Below, in pieces: positions 11,341 to 22,546 of a DNA stretch of 64,000 nt. Origin of the DNA: Papio anubis. Taxonomy: Eukaryota > Chordata > Mammalia > Primates > Cercopithecidae. Under the pieces are notes generated by a model that ran no database searches, was not told the origin of the DNA, and saw nothing but the letters and a program-made list of their open reading frames with translations. Made by a program: the position numbers and the translations under genes. The stretch is taken from the NCBI RefSeq assembly GCF_008728515.1, contig NC_044996.1:128935525-128999524 (forward strand). Reading direction: 5' to 3'. How positions within the stretch are numbered: the first letter of the stretch is position 1; the number at the start of each line of letters is the position of its first letter.

Positions 11341-11965
11341 CTATGGGTTGGTAAACTTTTTCTTTTTTTTTTTTTTTTTTGAGACGGAGTCTCACTGTGT
11401 CTCCCAGGCTGGAGTGCAGTGACGGGATCTCGGCTCACTGCAAGCTCCGCCCCCCGGGTTCACGCCATTCTCCCACCTCAGCCTCCCAAGTAGCTGGGAC
11501 TACAGGCGCCCGCTACCGCGCCCGGCTAGTTTTTTTTTTGTATTTTTAGTAGAGACGGGGTTTCACCATGTTAGCCAGGATAGTCTCGATCTCCTGACCT
11601 TGTGATCCACCCGCCTCGGCCTCCCAAAGTGCTGGGATTACAGGCTTGAGCCACCGCGCCCGGCGGTAAACTTTTTCAATAAAGGGGCAGATAGTAAATA
11701 TTTTTGGCTTTGTAGCCATTGTGGTGTGAAAACAGCTAGAGGCAAATATGTGACTGAATGAGCACGGCTGTGTCCCAACAAAACTTTATCTATGGGCGCT
11801 GAAAGTTGATTCCATATCATTTTCATGTGGCATGAAATATTATTGTTTGATTTAATTTTTTCAACCAATTTAAAGTGTAAAAACCATTCTTAGTTCAAGG
11901 GCCAAACAGAAACAGTCAGGGGAATCCTGTGACTGTGGGCTGGTCCATAGTCTGCTGAATCCTGG
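11341..11965 (+). repeat. hAT-type (MER5/Charlie-like) DNA transposon fossil, split by an Alu
   Basis: Segments 11341-11362 and 11665-11965. The pattern 'CAGATAGTAAATATTTTTGG', 'GGCTGTGTCCCAACAAAACTTTAT' and 'GATTCCATATCATTTTCATG' matches a second copy at 14627. Non-autonomous and non-coding. The exact family name is uncertain. Confidence 0.7.
11363..11664 (-). mobile_element. AluY-group insertion inside the hAT fossil
   Basis: Antisense Alu with the 13-bp duplication GGTAAACTTTTTC at 11350-11362 and 11665-11677. Shares the GTGTCTCCC/ATAGTCTCGATC variants with the Alus at 2439 and 12026. Confidence 0.92.
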
Positions 11966-11982
11966 TCTAAACAAGAACCTTT

Positions 11983-12020
11983 CAGCCTGGGCAACATAGT
12001 GAGACCCTGTCTCTACAAAA

Positions 12021-12051
<31 letters not shown>

Positions 12052-12540
12052 TTTTTGAGACGGAGTCTCGCTGTGTCTCCCAGGCCGGAGTGCAGTGGCG
12101 TGGTCTCGGCTCACTGCAAGCTCCGCCTCCCGGGTTCACGCCATTCTCCCGCCTCAGCCTCCCAAGTAGCTGAGACTACAGGCGCCCGCCACCACGCCCG
12201 GCTAGTTTTTTGTATTTTTAGTAGAGACGGGGTTTCACCATGTTAGCCAGGATAGTCTCGATCTCCTGACCTTGTGATCCACCCGCCTCGGCCTCCCAAA
12301 GTGCTGGGATTACAGGCTTGAGCCACCGCGCCCGGCCTACAAAAAAATTTTTAAAAATCAGCCAGGTGTGGTGGCACACACCTGTAGTCCCAGCTACTCA
12401 GGAGGCTGAGGCAGGAGGATTGCTTGAGCCCAGGGAGTTGAGGCTGCAATGAGCCATGATTGTACCACTGCACTCCAGTCTGGGCAACAGAGCAAGGCCC
12501 TGTCTCAAAAACAAAAGAAAAGAAAAGAAAAGAAAAAGAA
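11983..12540 (+). repeat. AluJ/S element split by a younger Alu
   Basis: Older sense Alu lacking its first part. Remaining pieces are 11983-12025 and 12338-12540, ending in an (AAAAG)n-like tail. The break is filled by an antisense AluY. Confidence 0.85.
12026..12337 (-). mobile_element. AluY-group insertion inside an older Alu
   Basis: Antisense Alu flanked by TACAAAAAATTT-like repeats (12014-12025 and from 12338). Third member of the GTGTCTCCC/ATAGTCTCGATC group. Confidence 0.9.
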
Positions 12541-12689
12541 CTGCACGTTGAATGAACTCCACAGATGAGGCAGTGAGCTACTCCCATCCTAGGCAGAGTT
12601 GAAGGACATCATCTCCCCACTTCTCTACTGGCTTGCATACATATCCTATTTCATGACAGAGAATAGGACTAAGGGGGCTTTCAGAAGCC

Positions 12690-12790
12690 AGTTGATCTAA
12701 CCTCTTTATTTTTCAGCTGAGGAAATGGAGGACTGAGAAATGAAGTGGCACACAGTTGGGAGAGTCAGAACTAGGGCTGGGACACTCTTC
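12690..12790 (+). repeat. MIR fragment
   Basis: 'TTTTCAGCTGAGGAAATGGAG', then 'CACACAGTTGGGAGAGTCAG' and 'GAACTAGGGCTGGGA' follow the MIR core order (fragments quoted short). Ancient tRNA-derived SINE. Confidence 0.65.
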
Positions 12791-12877
12791 CCATGTTATT
12801 TTCTGGTCTTCTAATAAAACATGCTGTCCTGGCTCCACCGTCTAGTGTTATAATCACTCTCCAAAATGTAACTCTTG

Positions 12878-13188
12878 GCCAGGCACGGTGGCTCATGCCT
12901 GTAATCCCAGCACTTTGGGAGGCCAAGGTGGCTGGATCACTTGAGGTCAGGAGTTTGAGACCAGCCTGGCCATCATAGTGAAACCTTGTCTCTACTAAAA
13001 ATACAAAAATTAGCTAGGCATGGTGTTACACACCTGTAGTCCCAGCTACTCAAGAGGTGGAGGCAGGAGAATAGTTTGAACCCGGGAGGCGGAGGTTGCA
13101 GTGAGCAGAGATCGCACCACTGCATTTCAGCCTGGGTGACAGAGAGAGACTGTCTCAAAAAAAAAAAAAAAAAGAAAGAAAGAAAAAG
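12878..13188 (+). mobile_element. AluS element
   Basis: Full-length sense Alu flanked by GTAACTCTTG at about 12868 and at 13189. The tail degrades to (GAAA)n. Confidence 0.92.
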
Positions 13189-13343
13189 GTAACTCTTGAA
13201 ATACACAATTGTTAGACTCCTTGATGCTCTACCCTTCAGGTCTGTATATTTTATTGCATGTAAATTATATCTTGATTTTTAAAAAACTAATTTTTTTCCT
13301 TTTTTGAAAAAATTTTAATGTAAAAAAATCTCTATTTCTAAAC

Positions 13344-13456
13344 AAAGGGTTTCTCTTTGTTGCCCAGGCTGGTCTTTAACTCCTGGCCTCAAGCAATCCT
13401 CCTGCCTTAGCCTCCCAAAGTGGTGGGATTACAGGCATGAGTCACTGTGTCTGGCC
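13344..13456 (-). repeat. Alu monomer (FLAM-like)
   Basis: Antisense single left-arm Alu from 'GGTTTCTCTTTGTTGCCC' to 'GTGTCTGGCC'. A similarly old L1-like AT-rich stretch precedes it. Confidence 0.75.
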
Positions 13457-14090
13457 TTAAAAAAGCTTATACTATCTGGAAAGTTAGATAGTAGGGCTTG
13501 TCTCCTTATAGTGATGCTATTAGTCGATTAATTAACTCATTAGACGATTTTTGAAAAGCAGGGAGAAGCGGCACAGTGTGGGTAAGTCTTAAGTGGGGTG
13601 CTTTGAAAAGTAAGAAATACAGAATGAGGAGTGGCTAGAGATGGAGGGATCAGTCTCAGGTGAGAGGGGAGCCAGGGGAACACTGAGGAACTAAGTTATT
13701 AGATGGTTTTAAGACTCCGAAAATAAACTTTATTGTTTTGCTTGTGGCTCTCAACTGAGAGCACAAGAGATGGGAACATAATAAAGCACAAAGAAATTCA
13801 GACAAGGTTCAGAGCTCATTCAGGGATGGTCAACAACTTGATAGTGTCTCTAAAATATTACAAGACCCTGGCCTTAATTTGCTTGGTCAAGTCCCAGATG
13901 TGTTGCCAAGACATCCAGCGAGGGAGGCAAGACTTTGTCTGTGTTGAGTGTGGTTTCCAAACCACATTGCCACCTGCTAGAAAGAACATGTTTTTCAGAC
14001 CATTTCAGCTCATATGTTTGAATACTGCACAATCTGGTGTGTGTGCATTTAGTAGGAATGCTAGCCCCAAACTTATTTATTTATTTCTTT

Positions 14091-14620
14091 ATTTTAGAGA
14101 CAGGATTTTGCTCTGTTGTCCAGGCTGAAGTGCAGTGGTGTGATCGTAACTTGCTGCAGCCTCGACCTCCTAGACCCAAGTAGTCCTCCTGCCTCAGCCT
14201 CCTGAGTAGCTGGGACTACAGCCACATGCCACCACGCCTGGCTAATTTCTAATTTTTTTTTTTTTTTGGAGATGGAGTCTTTCTCTGTTGCCCAGGCTGG
14301 AGTGCAGTGGCATGATCTCGGCTCACTGCAACCTCTGCCTCTTGGGTTCAAGCAATTCTTCTATCTCAGCCTCCCAAGTAGCTGGCACTACAGGCGCCTG
14401 CCACCATGCCTGGCTAATTTTTGTATTTTTAGTAGAGACGGGTTCACCATATTGGTCAGGCTGGTCTCGAACTTCTGACCTCAGGTGATCCACTCGCCTC
14501 AGCCTCCTGAAGTGCTGAGATTACAGGCATGAGCCACTGCGCCCGGCCTCAAATTTTTGTAGAGATGGGATCTCTTTGTTGCCCAGGGTGGTCTCAAATT
14601 CTTGGCCTCAAGAGATCCTC
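14091..14620 (-). repeat. AluJ element split by an AluS
   Basis: Outer pieces are 14091-14252 and 14549-14620. Both are antisense and old, and together they make one Alu. The inner Alu occupies the middle. Confidence 0.82.
14253..14548 (-). mobile_element. AluS element nested in AluJ
   Basis: Antisense Alu starting with a T run and ending CGCCCGGCC at 14548. Younger than the Alu around it. Confidence 0.88.
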
Positions 14621-14626
14621 AATGGC

Positions 14627-14850
14627 CTTTGGTACACTTTTTCAATAAGGGACCAGATAGTAAATATTTTTGGCTTTGCAGCCATTGTGGTGTGAAAGCA
14701 GCTACAGACAAATATGTGAGTGAATGAGCATGGCTGTGTCCCAACAGAGTTTTATTTATGGGTGCCAGAAGTTGATTTCATATCATTTTCACGTGGCATG
14801 AAATGTTCTTCTTCATTTTGTCCAGCCATCAACCTAATTTAAAGCTCCCA
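14627..14850 (+). repeat. hAT-type (MER5/Charlie-like) fossil, second copy
   Basis: Clearly related to 11665-11965: both have 'ATAGTAAATATTTTTGGC', 'GCCATTGTGGTGTGAAA' and 'CATATCATTTTCA'. Same orientation. Confidence 0.7.
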
Positions 14851-15061
14851 GATTCTCTATGCCCTCCAAACCAGCACCCAAACAGTTAGGGAGCACTTGC
14901 CCTTAGAAGCAGGGGAATGCCACGAGGTGGAAGGGCGCAGAGAAGGCCCACAGGCTCCAGGAGAGAGAGGAGGGAAGAGGTGGGCCTTGAGCATGGGGTT
15001 GTACTGTGGGCTCCCTATAGGGAGGTGTATCTGGTCTAGTTAAGAATGCAACACAACGTAG

Positions 15062-15358
15062 GGCCGGGTGCGTTGGCTTACGCCTGTAATCCCAGCACTT
15101 TGGGAGGCCGAGGTTGGCGGATCACCTGAGGTCGGGGGTTTGAGACCAGCCTGACTTACATGGAGAAACCCAGTCTCTACTAAAAATACAAAATTAGCCA
15201 AGTGTGGTGGCGCATGCCTGTAATCCCAGCGAGGCAAGAGAATCGCTGGAACCTGGGAGGCAGAGGTTGCAGTGAGCCAAGATTGCGCTATTGCACTCCA
15301 GCCTGGCCAACAAGAGTGAAACTCCATCTCAAAAAAAAAAAAGGAAAAAAAAAAAGAG
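15062..15358 (+). mobile_element. AluS element with perfect 15-bp duplication
   Basis: AGAATGCAACACAAC occurs at 15043-15057 and 15359-15373. The element has a small deletion in the second arm near 'AATCCCAGCGAGGC'. Confidence 0.92.
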
Positions 15359-16439
15359 AGAATGCAACACAACAAACTTGAAGGAATTAGGAGCCCAGGG
15401 CAGTGCAGTTTATACAACTGGAGACCAGGACCTGGTGATTTCCAGAGTTCTGTGAAGCTGGCCCTCATCCTCAGAGCAGATGACATGGGGACAGTGAAGT
15501 TTGATGCAGGCAGATGACAGCTGGCAGAGGAGGCCAGGGAGAGCTCCTCAGGTTGATGCTGGCAGGAGCATGACACGACTCTGGGATACAAGACACCAGT
15601 GAAGCCTTCTGGACCCGGCAAGTGGAAATGGAATGCTTTAAGAAAAGGCTTCATTCCTTTCAGGGACCTTCTCTGCATTTCCTTGTATTAAAGAAGAACT
15701 TGACTAAAACGACCAGTTCTGCTTTAATGTAAGGGAAAAAGGGTTTTGTTTGGAAAGAACAGAGGCACGAGGCCGGTTAAAAAGAGATTGAGACCCAGTG
15801 CTGGGAGTCCCGGTACAGTTTATGGCATTGCAAATGCAGAGTGGTTAAATCTAAAATGTGAAAGAGCTGAAAGAAATGGGGAGAAGTTTTCAGGGGCTAG
15901 AAAAATGGCTTTGGCTTTCTTGTCTCTTATCGAAGCACTGATATGGAAAAACAGCTTCTGGCTCCTGGTGTGATTAGATTAGGAAGTTTGAAAAATAAAA
16001 CCAAAACCAACACTGAACATTCGTGAAACATTAGAGCAGGGAAAAAGAAAAAAGAAAAACCATGTTAAAAAAAATCCTCGACTGAGTTAATGAGGTAATT
16101 TACATAACAATTTAAAAGAGGTCGCCAGGGATTTAGGAACCCTGAGAGTCCATGCCATGGTAATTTGTCATTGTGCTGAGACACAAATTCCAGAGGAGCG
16201 TGGCAGGGCTTCGTGAGAGCTGCGTACCACTTGGCGAGCCTCTCCGCCTGTCCCCAGAGCCCAGGTCCACACTGCAGGGTGGCTGTCTTCTTACTGCTTC
16301 TTGCCTTTTACTGGGGAAACCATTCGCTAAAGCGTGTTTGTTAATATGGAGGTTCATAGGTCTGGGACATAGCACCTTTCATCCTAACAACAGATGGCAT
16401 TGCTGCCCCCTCTCTAGACAAGCACTTGTCCTTATCACT

Positions 16440-16985
16440 TCACCGAAGGGAACTAGTGGAGTGGTTAAGAGCCCAGCGCCTGGAGCCCCTGCTCACCGGA
16501 GGCCCCTTGGGCCTCAGCTCTCAGTCTCTGGCTGTGTGGAGCTACTTACCCTCACCACGCCTCAGTTTCTGCATTTGAAAGACAGAGATAAGAGCGCCGG
16601 CCTCATGGGGTTCTTGTGAGGGTTAAATAAATGATATGAGTTCTTTTAGAACAGTGCCTGGCAGGCCGGGCGCCGGGTGGCTCAAGCCTGTAATCCCAGC
16701 ACTTGGGAGGCCGAGACGGGCGATCACAAGGTCAGGAGTTCGAGACCATCCTGGCTAACACGGTGAAACCCCGCTCTACTAAAAATACAAAAACTAGCCG
16801 GGCGAGGTGGTGGCTTCGTAGTCCCGCTACTGAGGCTGAGGCAGGAGAACATGCAGGCCCGAGGCGGAGCTTGCAGTGAGCTGGAGATCCCGCCACTGCA
16901 CTCCACCCTGGTCGACACAGCCAGACCGCCTCAAAAAAAAGAACAGTGCCTGGCACAGAAAAGGCACTGTTTAAGTGTGGCTGAT
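16440..16985 (-). repeat. MIR element split by an Alu
   Basis: Antisense MIR features: 'CCTCAGTTTCTGCATTTGAA', 'CTTGTGAGGGTTAAATAAATG' in part, and 'GAACAGTGCCTGGCA' on both sides of the inserted Alu. Pieces are 16440-16663 and 16941-16985. Confidence 0.75.
16664..16938 (+). mobile_element. AluYR-type element with many small indels
   Basis: Sense Alu between duplicated GAACAGTGCCTGGCA copies. Young-type variants, but it has about a dozen short deletions and shifts (for example CGCCGGGTGGCTC and AGCACTTGGGAGG), which is unexpected for its age. Confidence 0.9.
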
Positions 16986-17064
16986 GTTTGAAAGCAATGA
17001 CCTGTGATCTTCTCAAAGCTCGGGGCAAACGTCAGTTAGTGACCTGGCATTAAGAATGAGGTCC

Positions 17065-17344
17065 GCCGGGCCGTGGCTCAAGCCTGTAATCCCAGCACTT
17101 TGGGGAGGCCTACTCATGATCACGCAGGTCATCAGGAGATCGAGACCATCCTGGCTATCACGGTGAAACCCCATCTCTACTAAAAAATACAAAAAACTAG
17201 CCGGGCGAGATGGCGAGCGCCTGCAGTCCCAGCTACTCGGGAGGCTGAGGCCGGAGAATGGCGTAAACCCGGGAGGCGGAGCTTGCAGTGAGCTGAGATC
17301 CGGCCACTGCACTCCAGCCTGGGCGACAGAGCCAGACTCCGTCT

Positions 17345-17373
<29 letters not shown>
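17065..17373 (+). mobile_element. AluYR-type element
   Basis: Sense Alu flanked by AAGAATGAGGTCC (17052-17064 and 17374-17386), with an A tail of about 30. The left arm is scrambled around 17100-17130, while the rest is near consensus. Confidence 0.92.
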
Positions 17374-17377
<4 letters not shown>

Positions 17378-17559
17378 ATGAGGTCCCACTAGGGGAGTGG
17401 GAGGGAAGAAGAGACTTCCCCTTGCTCTTGCAAGGTTCTTTCTATTCTGTCTTTCTTGGCTGCTAGCTCCCCACCTGTCAATGCATAAGATCTAAGAAGA
17501 GATGCCAAGGATGAGATAAGAATACTAAATGGAAAACAAATGAAATAAAAGTGATGAAA

Positions 17560-17868
17560 GGTGGGGTGTGGTGGCTCACGCCTGTAATCCCAGCACTTTG
17601 GGAGGCCGAGGTGGGTGAATCACTTGAGCTCAGGAGTTTGAGACCAGCCTGGCCAACATGGAGAAACCCCATCTCTACTAAAAGTACAAAAATTAGCCAG
17701 GCGTGGTGGTGCATGCCTGTAATCCCAGCTACTTGGGAGGCTGAGGCAGGAGAATCACTTGAACCCAGGAAGTGGAGGTTGCAGTGAGCCGAGATCACGC
17801 CACTGCATTCCGGCCTGGGTGACAGAGTGAGACTCTGTCTTAAAAAACAAAACAAAAAGAACAACAAC
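17560..17868 (+). repeat. AluS element
   Basis: Full-length sense Alu flanked by AAAAGTGATGAAA and AAAAGTGATTAAA. Confidence 0.9.
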
Positions 17869-19802
17869 AAAAGTGATTAAAAAGAATGCAATGCTATAAT
17901 ATGGTGTTAAAAGCAAAGACACATCTTTCAACTCAGATGTTTTATACTAGAAAACTGAGATAAAAGCAGATCAGGAAGATAAAATTAGGGAAGGGGAAGA
18001 GTTTAGATACGAAAAGAAATGAAATATTTTATAAAAATTGGAGAAATGACATTCTAAAATTCCAAAGTAAGAAATAAAGGAGAAAGGTAGGAGAAAGTAA
18101 AGGAGAAATATAGGAGAACATAAAGGAGAAATGAAGGAGCCAGCTGTGGCTGGCCGCGACTCATTGCTTTCTGAGCACCAGTAATTAAGACATTCCTCTC
18201 ATCACCCCTAGGACCCAGCCGCCATTTTGCACAAAAGAAAGGAATCTTAGCGAAGTTAAGTCACTCATCCAGGTCACTTGTTAGAAAGTCATTGAGCTGA
18301 CTCTGACCACCTCACTGTACCAAACGACTGGACCCTTAATCAAAGAGGGGGCGGAAGAACCCAAACAGCTCCCAGAGCTGAGTGCTGCCCTCACTGAGAA
18401 TCCTGAGAAAAGGTTCTGCAGGTTTCAGGAGTGTCTTGTGGGTGGAGAGCAGGGAGTGCAGAAAGCAAAGAGCCTACCCCAGGCTTCTTCTGAAAGCCAG
18501 TCTGAAGCCACGGGTTTAGCTTAAGGATAGACACAAGCGCTGAGTCAGTATTGCACTGAGCATCTAGGCCAGTAGGGCCGGGGAGGGAATGCAGACAGGC
18601 AGGTGTGAGAAATACCACAGCTTCAGCTCAACAATCAGCAACAGCTACACTGAGCCTCAGAGTTAGAAAGGCAGTAAGGAGTGATGGGGACTGTGGCAAA
18701 TCAGCAAGCATGTGCCCCATCAAAGAAGCGACTTCCACAGCTGATAGTTGTATGAAGAACTGTGGATTCGCTGCTGCCAGTCTTCTAAATTTTCAAGAGA
18801 ATCTGGAAATCTGGGAGTTTTATGTAAAATCTCCTGACTTTTCAATGTTGGCAACTTATTTACATTTTTAAAATATTGTGTGTTTGCCAGTACTCTGCAA
18901 GTGAAATACAACAAATATCTGCACCCTGGGAAGCCTCTTAGGATCTTTGAATTAGATAAGCACTGAATTAGATAAGCATCAGCAAATTCTTGCACATACA
19001 AGAGAACTCTGGTCCTTAAAATGCCTAATTAGCAGAAGGCATGGATGCGGCTAGTCTTAAAAGTGAAGTAAGTTAAGACACTGGTGCAAAAAAGACATTT
19101 GTGTAAAAGCAAGGCAGTTCTACCAAGAAAAGAGGTAATGAAGCCCAGCAGGTAGTGGTTTTACTTTTGTACCAACGTATTAGATGCTATGGGTGATCGC
19201 TTTAGCCCCCTGGAAATAGGAGATATGGCACCTGGGGAAAGGTAAGGATCAGAAGGTATAGAATGGGAGTGGACAGCTATGTGGGTGATAGCTTCCCGGG
19301 GAGCGAATGTGGGAGAAGAAAAGAGGGTACAGTCTTGGGCAGGGGTCCCCAGTTGAGGATGACGAACAAGTAGATGGGGCAAAAAGTGCCTGGGGGAGCA
19401 GAGGTCACAGAAGGGGAAGGGTGGCAGCTGAAGACAGACCTGCTGGATTTTAGAGGGCAGTTCTGTAAAGTCACAGGAACAAAACCCAGGTTGCAAAGGG
19501 TGGGAGTGAGAGGTTTGAATAAAGGGTGAGTCAGAGCAAGAGGACATCGTGGACAAGAGTGGGGCTGGATGATTTTTGTTTTTTATTTAAAAAAATTAAT
19601 TGTGGTAAAATATGCATAACATAAAATTTACCATCTTAACCATTTCCTAGTGTACAGTTCAATTGTGTTAAGTACATTACATTGTTGTACAGTCTCCAGA
19701 ACTCTTCTCATCTTGCAAAAGTGGAAACTATACCCATTAAACAGCAACTCCCCCTTCCCTGACCTCTGGGAAACCACCATTCTATTTTCTTTCTTTCTTT
19801 TC

Positions 19803-20104
19803 TTTTTTTTTTTTTTTTTTTTTGAGACAGAGTCTCGCTTTGTTGCCCAGGCTGGAGTGCAGTGGCACAATCTTGGCTCAGTGCAACCTCTGCCTCCAGG
19901 TTCAAGCGATTCTCCTGCCTCAGCCTCCCGAATAGCTGGGATTACAGGCATCCACCACCACGCCCAGCTAATTTTTGTATATTTAGTAGAGATGGGATTT
20001 CACCATGTTGGCCAGCCTGGTCTCGAACTCGTGACCTCAAGTGATCTGCCCACCTTGGCCTCCCAAAGCGCTGGGATTACAGGCATGAGCCACCATGCCT
20101 GGCC
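19803..20104 (-). repeat. AluS element in L1
   Basis: Antisense Alu with T run from 19803 to GGCC at 20104. Confidence 0.9.
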
Positions 20105-20302
20105 TCTGTTTTCTGTTTCTTTGGGTTTGACTACTCTAGATGATACGGACGGGAGACGGGGAAATACTGGGTAGAAGAGGGCGATTCTCTGGCAAAGGCC
20201 CCACCCTCAAGCCTGGAAGCCTGTGGCCCTAAATAAGAACAAGCATTCCTGTTTTCACACCCAAATGTTGCCTTTTGGCCTGCCATGCCCCCTATCCTGT
20301 AC

Positions 20303-20310
20303 TATATAAA
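20303..20310 (+). promoter_or_regulatory. LTR TATA box
   Basis: TATATAAA inside the solo LTR, 162 nt from its left edge, in the same direction as CTPS2. Confidence 0.55.
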
Positions 20311-20519
20311 CCCCAAACCCCAGACTCCCTAAGCAGAAAAGCGATGTGGCAGAGAAGGAGAGAAGAGAAGGAGCATCTGAAAATGGAGAGGAGTTTGGCT
20401 GGGGACCATTGGAGAGGAGATCGGCCGCTGGACAGCCAAACTCCAGGGGAAGATCATCTTCCCACTCCATCTCCTTTCCTCCTCCCCATCCATCCTGCTG
20501 ACAGCCACCTCTACTACTC

Positions 20520-20525
20520 AATAAA
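20520..20525 (+). terminator. LTR poly(A) signal
   Basis: AATAAA in the solo LTR about 210 nt after its TATA box. It could act as an intronic poly(A) signal for CTPS2 if used. Confidence 0.5.
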
Positions 20526-21390
20526 ATCCCCGCATTCATCATCCTTCAAGCCCATGCGTGACCTGATTCTTTCTGAATGCCAGACAAGAACCCAGGCACG
20601 AAGAAGGCACTAACTGGCTAACACTTAAGCCGTCTGTGGACGGCAGAGCTAAAAGAGCACTGTAGCAAGACCACTGGAGTTTCCGTAGTCACAGGCACCT
20701 ACTCCTAGACGCTACTGTGCAGCCGGAGCCCAAAAGTGTTCACCCTGGATCCTGCACCTGCACGTCTGTGTGCTCCCCTTCCCATGAGGGGTTTGAGTGC
20801 ACACAGTGGCTGAACAGATGAGCCACACCCGTGTCGTGCGTCCTGAGAGGGGGGTCAGGGAACTCTGCCGTTTTATCGATGCCTCCTATAAGTGGAATCA
20901 TACGGTATTTGTCCTTTGATGAGTGGCTTATTTCACTTAACATATTGTCTTCAAGGTTCATCCATATCGTAGCATGGGACAGGATTTTCTTCCTTTCGAA
21001 TGCAGAATAATATTCCATTGTGTGACTGGATATGCACATTTTGTTTATCCATTCATCCCTCAGTGAACATTTGGGTTGCTTACACCTTTTAACTTGTGTA
21101 GCTTTTTTGGGGGGATATTTTGGCTCTCAAAAGGAGAAAGGAAAAAATTAGGTTCAGTTGCTAGGATTACTCACATGAGGGTAGGCATGGGCAGGACCAT
21201 TAAAGGGGTAAAAATATATTCTGTATGAGGCAGTATCTACCCAGTAGCAAATTAGAGAAAGGTGGTTTTTGTTTCTGATAACCCTTTTATCCACATTTTT
21301 GGTGTCTTTCTGCCTGCATTGGGAGTGCTTTATAGGTCCTAAGACTTCTGTTGGTTTTCTTTCTCTAAAGCTTTGCTGACATTTACTTCT

Positions 21391-21692
21391 TTTTTTTTTT
21401 TTTTTTTTTTTGAGACGGAGTCTCGCTCTGTCGCCCAGGCTGGAGTGCAGTGGCCGGATCTCAGCTCACTGCAAGCTCCGCCTCCCGGGTTCACGCCATT
21501 CTCCTGACTCAGCCTCCAGAGTAGCTGGGACTACAGGCGCCCGCCACCTCGCCCGGCTAGTTTTTTGTATTTTTTAGTAGAGACGGGGTTTCACCAGGTT
21601 AGCCAGGATGGTCTCGATCTCCTGACCTTGTGATCCGCCCGTCTCGGCCTCCCAAAGTGCTGGGATTACAGGCTTGAGCCACCGCGCCCGGC
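21391..21692 (-). mobile_element. AluYR-type element with 16-bp duplication
   Basis: CTGACATTTACTTCTT flanks it (21376-21391 and 21693-21708). Carries CAGTGGCCGGATCTCAGC and GGCTTGAGCCACC. Confidence 0.93.
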
Positions 21693-21847
21693 CTGACATT
21701 TACTTCTTAAGTGAACATTTTATTTTGTCTCCAAAAAGACTAGGACAGAAAGAAAGACTGAGTCACTTTGTTGTTGAGATTTTCCCCCATTCCTAGGATC
21801 ATTGCATGCCACCTGTGACAGAGGACTGCTCTTAAGAATGTGGTGTG

Positions 21848-22132
21848 GGCCGGGCGCGGTGGCTCAAACCTGTAATCCCGCTTTGGAGGTGAGGCAGGCG
21901 GATCCACCGAGGTCAGAGATGGGGACCATCTGGCTATTTTACAGTGAAACGTCACTGCTAAAAATACAAAACTTAGCCCAGGAGGCCGAGGTGTGAGCGC
22001 CTGTAGTCCCAGCTACTCGGGAGGCTGAGGCAGAGAAGGCTCAGCAGGGGCCGGAGCTTGCAGTGAGCTGAGATCCGGCCACTGCCTCCAGCCTAAGGTG
22101 ACAGAGCAAGACTCCCGTCTCAAAAAAAAAAA
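21848..22132 (+). mobile_element. AluYR-type element with many indels
   Basis: Sense Alu between AATGTGGTGTG copies. Near-consensus right end, but a heavily scrambled body (for example 'AATCCCGCTTTGGAGGTGAG'). Confidence 0.88.
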
Positions 22133-22184
22133 AATGTGGTGTGTAATCAAATCAGAATCAATGGTACAGAATTGCCGGGCCACC

Positions 22185-22257
22185 CTTCTTCCTTCCTTCC
22201 TTCCTTCCTTCCTTCCTTCCTTCCTTCCTTCCTTCCTTCCTTCCTTCTTTCCTTTCT
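22185..22257 (+). repeat. (TTCC)n microsatellite
   Basis: About 15 TTCC units abutting the next Alu; probably grew from its tail. Confidence 0.92.
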
Positions 22258-22546
22258 GACAGCATCTCACTCTGTCACCCAGGTTGGCAGGTTGGAGTAC
22301 AGTGGCGACATCTTGGCTTACTGCAATCTCCACCTTCCAGGTTTAAGTGATTCTTGTGCCCCAGCCTCCTGAGTAGCTGGGATTACAGGTCTTTCCTGCA
22401 CGCTGGGCTAATTTTTTGTATTTTTAGTAGAGATGGGGTTTCACCATGTTGGCCAGGCTGGTCTTGAACTCCTGACCTTAAGTGATCCGCCCCCTCTCAG
22501 CCTCCCAAAGTGCTGGGATTACAGGTGTGAACCACCGCGCCTGGCC
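22258..22546 (-). repeat. AluS element
   Basis: Antisense Alu from 'AGCATCTCACTCTGTCACCC' to GGCC. It has a short duplication 'GTTGGCAGGTTGGAG'. Confidence 0.87.

Larger units (their letters stand above)
20141..20875 (+). mobile_element. Solo LTR of a class I endogenous retrovirus, sense to CTPS2
   Basis: About 735 nt interrupting an L1 at 'CTCTAGA|TG'. It starts TGATACGG and is followed by TCGA, which resembles the TAGA before it, consistent with a degraded 4-bp target duplication. TATATAAA at 20303-20310 and AATAAA at 20520-20525 have promoter and poly(A)-signal spacing for a U3-R-U5 layout on the + strand. No internal retroviral sequence adjoins it. I could not assign the family with confidence. 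Confidence 0.72.
19588..21087 (-). repeat. Antisense L1 3' region interrupted by an Alu and an LTR
   Basis: L1 pieces are 19588-19802, 20105-20140 and 20876-21087. 'TTTGGGTTTGACTACTCTAG' continues across the LTR to 'GCCTCCTATAAGTGGAATC' and 'TATTCCATTGTGTG', the same order as in intact L1 antisense copies. Confidence 0.83.

Noticed and set aside
15040..15678. 212-codon minus-strand frame
   Set aside because: The largest frame in the window, but its centre is the AluS at 15062-15358 and the rest has no family resemblance. It lies antisense in a CTPS2 intron without promoter or splice support.
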